DNA from: Bacteroidota bacterium
Lineage (GTDB): Bacteria; Bacteroidota; Bacteroidia; Flavobacteriales_F; PHOS-HE28
Reading direction: 5' to 3'
DNA length: 32,850 nucleotides
Assembly: GCA_023412755.1 (NCBI GenBank)
Contig: JAEZCB010000172.1
Location: 1-32,850 of the forward strand
The position numbers and the translations under genes are program-made. This document shows positions 15,788 through 22,872 of the stretch, piece after piece. Below the pieces are notes generated by a model, which was not told the origin of the DNA, made no database searches, and worked only from the letters and a program-made list of their open reading frames with translations. Numbering within the stretch: position 1 is the stretch's first letter; each line of letters starts with the position of its first letter.

Positions 15788-16228
15788 TTGGCGAAAAGAT
15801 AAGTGGTTATGCTCCTTCGTGATGACCCCGACAAAGAATATCCCATATTCACCTCCTGCAACACCCCATCTCCGCGCATATCGAAATAGCTTTCATCAAG
15901 CACATCGGACCGCGAAACGATCGTGGTGCGCATGGTGGATCCGTGCGGCGTATCCGGTGCGTTGAAGATGTAGTCCCATGCCGAGCGAAGCGCCCTGCCG
16001 GGTGATGAATACAGCGGCACACGCACGATCGCGGCCGTTATCCGGAAGTTCGATCATGCTGTCGATCCGCGATCGCAGCACCTCATCGTCCTTCACCTTC
16101 AATTCCAGTTCGGTCTTACGGAAACGGTACGCGAACGCGTTCGGATCGTGATGGACAGATGACTGGTTATGTCCGGCCCATAGGATCGTGACAAGCGGTT
16201 GAACGTCTCCGATACTGATCGGACCCAT
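15788..16228 (-). pseudogene. Frameshifted, decayed coding stretch of unknown identity
   Basis: This 440-bp minus-strand stretch reads like protein first in one frame (ATG at 16228, through YRFRKTELELKVKDD and IDSMIELPDN), then, after a +1 shift near 16020-16045, in another (VPLYSSPGRALRSAWDYIF through DESYFDMRGDGVLQEV). Before the break frame 2 is closed by a TGA; after it frame 1 turns into His/Arg/Cys-rich text that looks off-frame, and stops. The second frame has no stop and runs on into the T9SS cargo gene. I recognise no family. It may be a gene remnant, or an intact gene with a base-call error. Confidence 0.35.
15794..15801 (-). promoter_or_regulatory. Candidate -7 box before the T9SS cargo gene
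   Basis: TATCTTTT on the minus strand, 17 bp before the ATG at 15777, approximates TAnnTTTG. No convincing -33 partner is visible. Confidence 0.35.
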
Positions 16229-16251
16229 TGCGACCGGGCTGTTCCGAAGGT

Positions 16252-16259
16252 TAACTTTA
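16252..16259 (+). promoter_or_regulatory. Candidate promoter of the arsenosugar operon
   Basis: TAACTTTA, one base from TAnnTTTG, lies 46 bp before the first ATG of the operon. The sequence around it (TTAACTTTAA) is nearly symmetric and could also fire towards the decayed minus-strand stretch. No ArsR-type operator dyad is recognised. Confidence 0.4.
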
Positions 16260-16304
16260 ACGTTCCGCCAATTCCGGCGGCTTCAATATCACATCATACC
16301 AGAA

Positions 16305-16643
16305 ATGAAGAATTCCTATTACCTCCCGGAAGACCTCAAAAAATTCAGTTCCATCGAGGAATTCCAGAAACCGCTTGCCGACAAGTTCTTCGCATGGTAC
16401 GGTGAAACGTTCCAGGATGGTGCACTCAGTGCCCGCGAAAAATCCTTGATCGCACTGGCTGTGTCGCATGCCGTGCAATGTCCATACTGCATCGATGCCT
16501 ACACCACCGATTCGCTGGAGAAGGGTTGGACCGAGGAGCAGATGATGGAGGCGGTGCATGTTACGGCTGCGATCCGCGGTGGTGCCTCGCTTGTTCACAG
16601 TGTGCAGATGATGAACAAGACGAAGGAATTGATGATGGGATGA
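16305..16643 (+). CDS. Arsenosugar biosynthesis-associated peroxidase-like protein (CMD/AhpD family)
   Basis: The 112-residue protein is a single carboxymuconolactone decarboxylase/AhpD-like domain. It has the redox pair C59-P-Y-C62 in HAVQCPYCIDAYT, preceded by the EKSLIALAVSHA helix. The CPYCIDAYT form and the position immediately before arsS match the peroxidase-like protein that accompanies arsenosugar clusters. It probably handles a thiol redox step or oxidative protection; the exact reaction is not known. Its TGA overlaps the arsS ATG (ATGA at 16640-16643), indicating translational coupling. It is the first gene of a five-gene operon. Confidence 0.88.
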   Translation: MKNSYYLPEDLKKFSSIEEFQKPLADKFFAWYGETFQDGALSAREKSLIALAVSHAVQCPYCIDAYTTDSLEKGWTEEQMMEAVHVTAAIRGGASLVHSVQMMNKTKELMMG

Positions 16644-17671
16644 AGAGTCTTTCAGCAGAACGACATCCGCTGTCGTCGGCCGCAGAACAATTGCGCACGC
16701 TCCAGAACGGCGCAGTTGAACATTTGCCGAGGTTCGCGGAGAAGGTGGCGAGGGGGGCAATGGATCCGCTGCCGCTGGATGTGCTGCAGGTGAACATCGG
16801 CAAGATGTGCAACCAGACCTGCCTGCACTGTCATGTTGATGCCGGGCCCGACCGCAAGGAACGCATGTCGCGCGATGTGATGGAGCATTGCATCCGTGTG
16901 GTGAATGAGCACCGGATCCCGAAGGTGGACATCACCGGCGGCGCGCCGGAGATGCATGGCGACTTCCGCTGGTTCGTGGAGCGGTGTACGGCTGCCGGAG
17001 CGAAGGTGATGGTGCGTTGCAACCTCACGATCATCGTCGCGAACAAAAAGTACCAAGACCTGCCGCAATTCTATCGCGATCACAAGGTGGAGGTGGTGAG
17101 TTCGTTGCCGTTCTTCAACGCCAGCCGTACCGATCGCCAGCGTGGCGAAGGTGTTTTTGAAGCATCGATACGTGCACTGATAATGCTGAACGAGGTCGGC
17201 TACGGCATCGAAGGCAACGGGTTCCTGCTCGATCTGGTGTACAACCCGATGGGTGCCTTTCTGCCGGGCTCGCAGGCTGAGTTGGAGAAGCAGTTCAAGG
17301 CGGCATTACTGCGCGATCATGGCGTCAGATTCAACCGCCTATTCGCGATCACGAACATGCCGGTGAGCCGCTTCCTCGAGTTCCTAGTGCGCAGCGGGAA
17401 TTACACCGGCTACATGGAAAAGCTCGTGCAGGCGTTCAATCCGCAGGCGGTGCAAGGCGTGATGTGCCGGAGCATGCTTTCCGTGGGCTATGATGGCAGT
17501 CTTTACGATTGCGATTTCAACCAGATGCTGGAGCTGCCGGTGGAGGGAACACCATCGCACATCAGCACTTTCGATATGCCGAGCGCCATGAAACGCATCA
17601 TCCGTGTGGATCAACATTGTTACGGCTGCACCGCCGGGGCCGGTTCCAGTTGCGGCGGATCGGTGGCATGA
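16640..17671 (+). CDS. arsS: Arsenosugar biosynthesis radical SAM protein ArsS
   Basis: The 343-residue protein has a radical SAM core with the CxxxCxxC iron-sulfur motif (C57, C61, C64) in NIGKMCNQTCLHCHVDAGP. This includes the CHxDAGP extension characteristic of ArsS. It ends in the Cys-rich tail HCYGCTAGAGSSCGG (C327, C330, C338), typical of its DUF3641 C-terminal domain. ArsS is thought to transfer the 5'-deoxyadenosyl group of SAM to a methylated arsenical, making the deoxyadenosyl precursor of arsenosugars. Some relatives carry selenocysteine; here all positions are Cys. The ATG at 16640 overlaps the previous stop and the TGA overlaps the next ATG. The longer upstream frame is a shadow of the preceding gene. 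Confidence 0.95.
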   Translation: MKSLSAERHPLSSAAEQLRTLQNGAVEHLPRFAEKVARGAMDPLPLDVLQVNIGKMCNQTCLHCHVDAGPDRKERMSRDVMEHCIRVVNEHRIPKVDITGGAPEMHGDFRWFVERCTAAGAKVMVRCNLTIIVANKKYQDLPQFYRDHKVEVVSSLPFFNASRTDRQRGEGVFEASIRALIMLNEVGYGIEGNGFLLDLVYNPMGAFLPGSQAELEKQFKAALLRDHGVRFNRLFAITNMPVSRFLEFLVRSGNYTGYMEKLVQAFNPQAVQGVMCRSMLSVGYDGSLYDCDFNQMLELPVEGTPSHISTFDMPSAMKRIIRVDQHCYGCTAGAGSSCGGSVA

Positions 17672-18264
17672 CGCAGCAACTGATCATGGTATTCCTGCGC
17701 CATCCCGAAAAGGGGAAGGTAAAGACTCGTCTGGCGGCAACGATCGGCGAGGATCGCGCGTTGGAAGTGTACGAGCGGCTGCTGTCACATACGCTGGCGA
17801 CTGTGAGTGTGATGCCCTTCGATAAACAGGCCTGGTTCGCTGATGGTCGGGGAAAGGGAGATGCCTGGGAAAAGGCCGGATTCAAGATCCATGCGCAGCA
17901 GGAGGGTGATCTGGGGAAGCGCATGGCGCAGGCATTCTCGCGGGCGTTCACTGAAGGATACGAGCAGGTGGTGATCATCGGCACCGACTGTCCCGGCCTC
18001 ACCGCTGATCTGTTGAACGAAGCAATTGAATTGCTTGCGACACACGATGTCGTTATTGGTCCGGCGGATGATGGTGGCTACTATCTGCTCGGCATGCGCG
18101 GCCCATTCCTGAGGCTCTTTGATGGCATCCGCTGGAGCACGGACAGCGTATCGCGGGAGACCGAACAGCTTTGCGTGGAGCACAAGCTTTCGTACACGAT
18201 GTTGCGGCCGCTGGGCGATATCGATCGGGAGGAGGACCTGCATCTGCTTGATCTGCTGCCATGA
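17668..18264 (+). CDS. TIGR04282-type arsenosugar biosynthesis glycosyltransferase
   Basis: The 198-residue protein matches the short nucleotide-sugar transferase-like family seen beside arsS. Signatures are MVFLRHPEKGKVKTRLA (nucleotide-binding start), GTDCPGLTADLL (106-115), GPADDGGYYLLG (131-142) with the acidic metal site, and WSTDSV. A role in modifying the sugar part of the deoxyadenosyl-arsenical is inferred from family naming and context; the donor is unknown. ATGA overlaps at both ends (with arsS at 17668-17671 and with the next gene at 18261-18264) show tight translational coupling. Confidence 0.92.
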   Translation: MTQQLIMVFLRHPEKGKVKTRLAATIGEDRALEVYERLLSHTLATVSVMPFDKQAWFADGRGKGDAWEKAGFKIHAQQEGDLGKRMAQAFSRAFTEGYEQVVIIGTDCPGLTADLLNEAIELLATHDVVIGPADDGGYYLLGMRGPFLRLFDGIRWSTDSVSRETEQLCVEHKLSYTMLRPLGDIDREEDLHLLDLLP

Positions 18265-18956
18265 TCAGCGTGATCATCCCAACCTACAACGAGCAGGATT
18301 TCATCGGACCCACGATCGATGCTGTTCTGCGTGCTGCGAAGAAGGAACATCTGGCCGAGGTGCTGGTGGTCGATGGCGGCAGCACGGACGGCACAGTGAA
18401 GGAAGCAGAAGCCGCTGGTGCACGTGTGATCGTTTCATTCCGGAAAGGACGTGCGGCGCAAATGAATGTTGGAGCGAAGGAGGTGAAAGGCTCCATCCTC
18501 TACTTCATCCACGCTGACAGTATACCACCAGAAGGATATACGGATCGTATCATGGATGCTGCGACACGCAATGTCGCGGGTTGTTTCCGCCTGCGCTTCG
18601 ATCATGAACATTGGTTCCTCCGCGCCAACACGTGGTTCACCCGCTTCGATGTGCAGGCCTTCCGCTATGGCGATCAAAGCCTGTTCGTGAAGGCTGAAGC
18701 TTTTCGCCAGTGCGGCGGCTTCAAGGAGGAGCTGGTGATCTTCGAGGACAACGAGATCATCACCCGGCTCAAGAAGCTCGGGCCATTCACGGTGCTGCCG
18801 TTCTGCGTACAGACCAGTGCGCGCAAGTACGTGGAGAACGGCATCTACAAGATGCAGGGGATCTTCTATCTAATGTGGTTCATGTACATCCTCGGCTATC
18901 CGCAGGAGAGGCTGGTGAGCACCTATCGATCGCTCATCCGCCAGGGCAAGATCTGA
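18261..18956 (+). CDS. TIGR04283-type arsenosugar biosynthesis glycosyltransferase (GT2)
   Basis: The 231-residue protein is a GT-A fold family 2 enzyme. It starts ISVIIPTYNEQDFI, has VVDGGSTDGT with D38, then the family-specific RKGRAAQMNVGA (61-72), and HAD (84-86) as the metal-binding DxD equivalent. A later FRQCGGFKEELVIFEDNE segment holds the likely catalytic acidic residues. The RGRA-QMN-GA motif separates this family from ordinary GT2 enzymes and is characteristic of the TIGR04283 group next to arsS. It probably joins a sugar or aglycone in arsenosugar assembly; substrates are inferred. It is coupled to the previous gene by a 4-bp overlap and directly abuts the next ATG. Confidence 0.93.
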   Translation: MISVIIPTYNEQDFIGPTIDAVLRAAKKEHLAEVLVVDGGSTDGTVKEAEAAGARVIVSFRKGRAAQMNVGAKEVKGSILYFIHADSIPPEGYTDRIMDAATRNVAGCFRLRFDHEHWFLRANTWFTRFDVQAFRYGDQSLFVKAEAFRQCGGFKEELVIFEDNEIITRLKKLGPFTVLPFCVQTSARKYVENGIYKMQGIFYLMWFMYILGYPQERLVSTYRSLIRQGKI

Positions 18957-20024
18957 ATGAGACCGAACGACGAGAACGCCAAACTTCCGCCGGAGCATCG
19001 GCCATTCCGGGTGCTGATCATCTCCGGCTCACAGCGCCGCCAGTACAACTGCCCCGGCGTGGACAGCAAGTCGCGCATGCTGATGCTGCGCATGGCGGAG
19101 AGGCTTCCGCAGGAGTGGGAGATCGATTACGAGGACCTTGGCAACGTATATGGCAGGCAGCGGATCCAACCTTGCAATGCCTGTGTTTCCACTTCGATGG
19201 CGTTGTGCGTGTGGCCATGCAACTGCTACTCCAAGAACAACAGCAAGGAGCCGGACCTGATGTGGGACATGGACCTGTACGCGCGGCTGGACATGGCCGA
19301 CGCATGGGCGATCATAGGCCCGATCAACTGGTACGGCCCCACCACCAACCTCAAAACAATGTTCGACCGGCTGGTGTGCATGAATGGTGGTAATCCGGAT
19401 GAGAAGACCATTGCGCACAAGGATCCGGAGAAGGCGATGACTCTGGAGAAGAAGCCCGAGTGGCAGGAGATGAGCCGCAACCACCTCGAAGGCCGCAGCG
19501 CCGGTTTCTTCATCTACGGTGATCTCGGCGGTGATGAGATCGATGCATCAGGCCGCCCGAAGCTGCTTCAACACAAGGACTACTTCGATCCGGAAAAAGA
19601 GCCGTTCGAGAACGAACGAGAGGCCTATCAAGGGCTTGTGTGGCAGTGCCGGTACGGCGGCATCGAGGTGCCTGATGATCTGTGGGAGTATGCGCTGTTC
19701 GGTAAGGGCCTGAAGTACAGCGATACGCAGGCGGAGCACATGGTGCAGAATGAGGAAGTGATGCATCAGTTCGATTCCTGGGTGGATCGGTTCTCAGCCC
19801 ATGTGGCACGAAAAGGCAAAGTGCCGCCAGGGAAATTCCGGGCTTATGGATTCGATCCGCCAAGCCACATGCTGCACGAATTGAAGCTCGGGCTCAGGCA
19901 TTTCCGGATGATGATCGGACTTCCGCCTATGGGTTCCTCCCCGGATAAGCAACAGGATCAGGGATTGAACGATGATGTGGTGCTGCGGTACCGAAAGAGT
20001 GAGGGGGAGCGGTTGCGGGAGTGA
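18957..20024 (+). CDS. Flavodoxin-fold NAD(P)H-dependent oxidoreductase, fifth gene of the arsenosugar operon
   Basis: The 355-residue protein has an N-terminal flavodoxin/FMN-reductase fold: VLIISGSQRR (19-28) as the FMN phosphate loop, ADAWAIIGPINWYGPTT (114-130) as the isoalloxazine loop, and LKTMFDRL. A cysteine cluster at C73, C76, C84, C88 and C90 interrupts the fold where iron-sulfur flavoproteins carry their cluster ligands, but the spacing differs from the compact ISF motif I know. The C-terminal 170 residues are not recognised and give the protein nearly twice the usual length. Its ATG directly follows the preceding TGA, so it belongs to the operon. A role in reducing or binding an arsenical, or in supplying electrons to ArsS, is inference. 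Confidence 0.85.
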   Translation: MRPNDENAKLPPEHRPFRVLIISGSQRRQYNCPGVDSKSRMLMLRMAERLPQEWEIDYEDLGNVYGRQRIQPCNACVSTSMALCVWPCNCYSKNNSKEPDLMWDMDLYARLDMADAWAIIGPINWYGPTTNLKTMFDRLVCMNGGNPDEKTIAHKDPEKAMTLEKKPEWQEMSRNHLEGRSAGFFIYGDLGGDEIDASGRPKLLQHKDYFDPEKEPFENEREAYQGLVWQCRYGGIEVPDDLWEYALFGKGLKYSDTQAEHMVQNEEVMHQFDSWVDRFSAHVARKGKVPPGKFRAYGFDPPSHMLHELKLGLRHFRMMIGLPPMGSSPDKQQDQGLNDDVVLRYRKSEGERLRE

Positions 20025-20075
20025 GGGTATTTCATGCTTAGAATAACATTTTTCAATGAGATCCAGAAACGGAAT

Positions 20076-20095
20076 TTTCAACGGCCGTGTTGAAA
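20076..20095 (+). terminator. Weak hairpin after the arsenosugar operon
   Basis: TTTCAAC and GTTGAAA pair around GGCCGT, 51 bp after the operon's last stop codon. There is no T-tract (AGTCAATAA follows), so it is at most a weak or factor-assisted terminator. Confidence 0.35.
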
Positions 20096-20136
20096 GTCAA
20101 TAACAGCAGCACGTACAAGGAAACGTCAGGAAACGG

Positions 20137-20144
20137 TAACTTTG
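20137..20144 (+). promoter_or_regulatory. Consensus -7 box giving a near-leaderless mRNA
   Basis: TAACTTTG matches the Bacteroidota -7 consensus TAnnTTTG exactly and is followed by only 7 bases (CGGCCGC) before the ATG at 20152. Transcription should therefore begin at or next to the start codon. No clear -33 TTTG is seen at the usual spacing. Confidence 0.65.
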
Positions 20145-20151
20145 CGGCCGC

Positions 20152-20481
20152 ATGGCCAAGAAGATCACCTCACCCAAGACCTACGATATCGATGTTCTGC
20201 AACTCACGGATGAGGAGGAAGCCCGGCAGCTGGTGCTGCGCGTAGGCGATCACCGCGTTCGCATGCAGTACGATCGGACCGGCGACCGAATTTTCCTTAC
20301 CGGCCTGGATGTTCCCCGCGGCCTCGGCGTGGACGACATGCAGAAACGCATGATCGAGAAAGTGTTCGCCTGGGTGGAGGAGAAGAACCTGAAGATCATC
20401 CCCACCAACCAGGTGGTCAAGGCCTACCTGCGTGAGAACAAAGACTGGCAACGGCTCCTGCTGAAGGGTGTGCAGGTCTAG
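20152..20481 (+). CDS. Small GNAT-like protein (YidJ/PF14542-type fold)
   Basis: The 109-residue protein resembles the short GCN5-related acyltransferase-like family. It shows strand RVRMQYDRTGDRIFLTGLDVP, a helix MQKRMIEKVFAWVEEKNLKIIP and the closing TNQVVKAYLRENKDWQRLL, which corresponds to the family's P-x-VxxYxxxxPxxxxL end. The usual acetyl-CoA loop (RGQGIG) reads RGLGVD, so CoA binding may be weakened. The substrate is unknown. It has its own consensus promoter a few bases upstream and a GC-rich hairpin downstream, so it is probably monocistronic. Confidence 0.8.
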   Translation: MAKKITSPKTYDIDVLQLTDEEEARQLVLRVGDHRVRMQYDRTGDRIFLTGLDVPRGLGVDDMQKRMIEKVFAWVEEKNLKIIPTNQVVKAYLRENKDWQRLLLKGVQV

Positions 20482-20505
20482 TGCTCGAATAGCCCAACGA
20501 TCCGA

Positions 20506-20527
20506 GCGGCCGCCCTCCAGCGGCCGC
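20506..20527 (+). terminator. GC-rich hairpin downstream of the GNAT-like gene
   Basis: Two copies of the palindrome GCGGCCGC flank a 6-nt CCTCCA loop, forming a perfect 8-bp stem 25 bp after the stop. The tail (GTGCTTTGTG) is only weakly T-rich, so termination is likely but not certain. Confidence 0.5.
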
Positions 20528-20544
20528 GTGCTTTGTGTGGCCAT

Positions 20545-20552
20545 TAACTTCG
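20545..20552 (+). promoter_or_regulatory. Candidate -7 box of gltX
   Basis: TAACTTCG, one base from TAnnTTTG, lies 60 bp before the gltX ATG at 20613 and after the preceding gene's hairpin. Confidence 0.45.
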
Positions 20553-20612
20553 CAACCCCTTGGCCGATCACAGCATCCGTCCGGGCTCCATTATCCGCTC
20601 TTCAGATCGATC

Positions 20613-22166
20613 ATGTCAGTTCGCGTCCGTTTTGCTCCCAGTCCCACCGGTCCGCTCCACATGGGTGGTGTGCGCACCGCTCTTTACAACTTCCTCTTCG
20701 CCCGTAAACATGGCGGCCAGTTCCTGCTACGCATTGAGGATACCGACCAGAACCGGTTCGTGCCCGGTGCTGAGGAGTACATAAAGGAAGCGCTTGAATG
20801 GTGTGGGCTCACACCGGATGAGAGCCCTTGGACCGGCGGACCGGATGGCCCATACCGGCAGAGTGAGCGCAAGGGGATGTACCGCCAGTATGCCGAACAA
20901 CTGATCGCGGAGGACAAGGCGTATTACGCTTTCGATACGCCCGATGAATTGGAGGCGATGCGTGAACGGCTCAAAGCCGCTGGTGTGGCTGCCCCGGCCT
21001 ACAATGCGGTAACGCGGGAGCACATGCGCAACAGCCTTTCGCTCAGTGCGGATCAGGTGAAGGAAAGGCTGGAGCGGGCGGAGGACTACGTGATCCGCTT
21101 GAAGGTGCCGCGGCACCAGGAGGTGCGTTTCGAAGATGCGATCCGCGGTTGGGTGGTGGTGCACAGCGCCAACATCGATGACAAGGTGCTCTTCAAAAGT
21201 GATGGAATGCCCACGTACCACCTGGCAAACATCGTTGATGATCACCTGATGCGCATAACCCATGTGATCCGTGGTGAGGAGTGGTTGCCAAGTGCACCGC
21301 TGCATGTGCTGCTCTACGAGGCCTTTGGTTGGGAGCGCCCGGTATTCGCCCATTTGCCGCTGATCTTGAAACCCGATGGCAACGGCAAGCTGAGTAAACG
21401 CGATGGTGATCGGCTCGGATTTCCAGTTTTCCCGTTGAATTGGAAGGATCCCAACAGTGGCGAACTCAGCACAGGTTACCGGGAGCGCGGCTACTACCCG
21501 GAAGCCTTCGTGAACATGCTCGCACTCCTTGGCTGGAATCCGGGAACCGATCAGGAGATCATGGGTCTTGAGGAACTCACCCGGCTTTTCGACCTTGGTC
21601 GCGTGCACAAGGGCGGAGCGAAGTTCGATCCGGAAAAGACCAAGTGGTTCAACCAGCAGTACCTGCGCATGAAGCCGGATGTTGAGCTGGGGGCGCAACT
21701 GCGGGCCATGCTCTCCGCCAAGGGGGTCGACAGCACATTGGAAAAGGCCTCACTGGCAGCGCACCTGCTGAAGGAGCGGGCCACATTTCCGGAAGAGATG
21801 CTCGAAGGGATCTACCTCTTCACCAAAGGCTCGCCGATCGCGGATCCCGCCATCAACCTGGACATAACCAACGCGATGGACGAGTTGAAGAAGCGGTGGA
21901 AGCCGGAAGCCGGGCCTGCCATGGAGGCGTTCATGAAGAAACTCGTGGCGTTGGCCGAATTCGTTCCCGAAAAGATCGAGGCGGCACTCAACGAGGTGCT
22001 GCAGGAGCATGGCATGAAGATCGGCCAACTGATGCCGCTCTACCGCCTGTTCGTGGCTGGTAGGATGCAGGGCCCGGGCATGTTCGATGTGAGTGCGTTA
22101 CTTGGAAAGGATGAGGTGATGATCCGGATCGAATCCGGCCTAAGCGTGTGCCGCCAATGGGCCTGA
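20613..22166 (+). CDS. gltX: Glutamyl-tRNA synthetase
   Basis: The 517-residue class Ib aminoacyl-tRNA synthetase starts VRVRFAPSPTGPLHMGGVRTALYN, which contains the HIGH-type motif (HMGG form). It continues with LLRIEDTDQNRF and has the second signature KLSKR at 259-263, followed by DGDRLGFPVFPLNW, an insertion typical of Bacteroidota GltX. A helical anticodon-binding C terminus completes it. It charges tRNA-Glu with glutamate in the cytosol. The ATG at 20613 is chosen because the conserved N terminus begins there; the frame is open to 20535 but that part is not conserved. It overlaps the folB start by 10 bp. Confidence 0.97.
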   Translation: MSVRVRFAPSPTGPLHMGGVRTALYNFLFARKHGGQFLLRIEDTDQNRFVPGAEEYIKEALEWCGLTPDESPWTGGPDGPYRQSERKGMYRQYAEQLIAEDKAYYAFDTPDELEAMRERLKAAGVAAPAYNAVTREHMRNSLSLSADQVKERLERAEDYVIRLKVPRHQEVRFEDAIRGWVVVHSANIDDKVLFKSDGMPTYHLANIVDDHLMRITHVIRGEEWLPSAPLHVLLYEAFGWERPVFAHLPLILKPDGNGKLSKRDGDRLGFPVFPLNWKDPNSGELSTGYRERGYYPEAFVNMLALLGWNPGTDQEIMGLEELTRLFDLGRVHKGGAKFDPEKTKWFNQQYLRMKPDVELGAQLRAMLSAKGVDSTLEKASLAAHLLKERATFPEEMLEGIYLFTKGSPIADPAINLDITNAMDELKKRWKPEAGPAMEAFMKKLVALAEFVPEKIEAALNEVLQEHGMKIGQLMPLYRLFVAGRMQGPGMFDVSALLGKDEVMIRIESGLSVCRQWA

Positions 22167-22507
22167 TCGAAGTGAACGACATCCGGGTATTCGCCTACCA
22201 TGGCTGCCTGGACGAAGAAGGCCGGATCGGTGCGCAATACCGCGTACATGTTTCTGTGGAAGGTGACTTCGCCAGCGCGGAGCAGACCGACAAACTTTCC
22301 GAAACGGTGGATTATTCACGGGTCACCGCGATCGTGAAGGAACAGATGGCCAAGCGCAGCAAATTGATAGAACATGTGGCCCGCCGGATCATGGATGCAC
22401 TGAAGGCGGAATGGAAGGCGACTTACCGCTGGCGGGTGAAGCTGGTGAAGGAACGGCCGCCGGTACACGGAGATGTGGACCAGGTGGCATACGTGATCGA
22501 GGAGTGA
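22157..22507 (+). CDS. folB: Dihydroneopterin aldolase
   Basis: The 116-residue protein follows the FolB pattern. It starts IEVNDIRVFAYHGCLDEEGRIGAQYRVHVSV, with the pterin-site Tyr-His-Gly and the conserved Glu, has LSETVDYSRVTAIV in the middle, LIEHVARRIMD (the Glu that anchors the pterin) and the closing VKLVKERPPV. FolB converts dihydroneopterin to the hydroxymethyl pterin and glycolaldehyde in folate synthesis, usually as an octamer. The ATG at 22157 overlaps the gltX stop; a GTG at 22148 is an alternative. It is coupled to gltX. Confidence 0.93.
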   Translation: MGLIEVNDIRVFAYHGCLDEEGRIGAQYRVHVSVEGDFASAEQTDKLSETVDYSRVTAIVKEQMAKRSKLIEHVARRIMDALKAEWKATYRWRVKLVKERPPVHGDVDQVAYVIEE

Positions 22508-22665
22508 TCATCCTGGACATGGCGATGGGCCTGCGGGGGGGGATGATCACGGCCGTGGCCCAGCCGCATGTGCGTACGGGATAGCAGTGGAAATCCCGAA
22601 GCGCAGCCAGGCCTTGGAACGGATAGCCCCGCCCCGGCTTCGCTGGAGCTTCAGCGAAGCCGGGG
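22505..22665 (+). repeat. Structured intergenic element with nested inverted repeats
   Basis: Between folB and tRNA-Cys lies a 160-bp stretch with several dyads. TGATCATCC (22505-22513, overlapping the folB stop) pairs with GGATGATCA (22541-22549). GGGATAGCAGTGGAAATCCC forms a small dyad at about 22579-22598. CCCCGGCTTCGCTG pairs perfectly over 14 bp with CAGCGAAGCCGGGG (22632-22665, 6-nt loop). The short ORFs crossing it look like off-frame text. It could be a REP-like repeat unit of this genome or a non-coding RNA; I know no matching RNA family. The last hairpin could also terminate the gltX-folB transcript. Confidence 0.5.
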
Positions 22666-22720
22666 ATACGCCCAGGACATCCTGCATTGGCAGCTTCTGC
22701 CCACAACCAACAAAACCCCT

Positions 22721-22728
22721 ATCTTCGC
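22721..22728 (+). promoter_or_regulatory. Candidate -7 box of tRNA-Cys
   Basis: TATCTTCG, one base from TAnnTTTG, lies 10 bp upstream of the mature tRNA 5' end, as expected for a tRNA promoter with a very short leader. Confidence 0.5.
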
Positions 22729-22738
22729 GGGCCCGATG

Positions 22739-22809
22739 GTCGCGTGGCCGAGGGGCTAGGCACAGCTCTGCAAAAGCTGCTACTGCGGTTCGAATCCGCA
22801 CGCGACCTC
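22739..22809 (+). tRNA. tRNA-Cys (GCA)
   Basis: A complete cloverleaf can be folded by hand. The acceptor stem is GGTCGCG/CGCGACC (7 bp) with a U discriminator, as expected for tRNA-Cys. The D arm is GCC...GGC. The anticodon stem CAGCT/AGCTG carries loop CTGCAAA with anticodon GCA. A short variable loop follows, then the T arm TGCGG-TTCGAAT-CCGCA. The 3' CCA is not encoded and must be added after transcription. A -7 box lies 10 bp upstream and an intrinsic terminator 5 bp downstream, so the gene is a single transcription unit. Confidence 0.97.
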
Positions 22810-22814
22810 TGAGA

Positions 22815-22846
22815 AAGCATCCGTTGGATCGGGTGCTTTTTCTTTG
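22815..22846 (+). terminator. Intrinsic terminator of tRNA-Cys
   Basis: AAAGCATCCG pairs with CGGGTGCTTT (one G-U pair) around TTGGAT and is followed by TTCTTT. This is a textbook Rho-independent terminator directly after the tRNA. Confidence 0.85.
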
Positions 22847-22872
22847 CTGAACGGTGGGATCGCCGTCTCAAG

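Noticed and set aside
16257..16760. 167-codon minus-strand ORF over the start of the arsenosugar operon
   Set aside because: It is antisense to the CxxC peroxidase-like gene and the arsS start, both well supported, and has no domain.
16640..17671. Possible selenocysteine form of ArsS
   Set aside because: The relevant positions are Cys codons and no in-frame TGA interrupts the gene.
20727..21698. 323-codon minus-strand ORF opposite gltX
   Set aside because: It lies wholly inside a full-length glutamyl-tRNA synthetase and has no recognisable motif.
22547..22850. Short ORFs overlapping the structured element and tRNA-Cys
   Set aside because: They cross a perfect hairpin and a tRNA gene and look like off-frame text.
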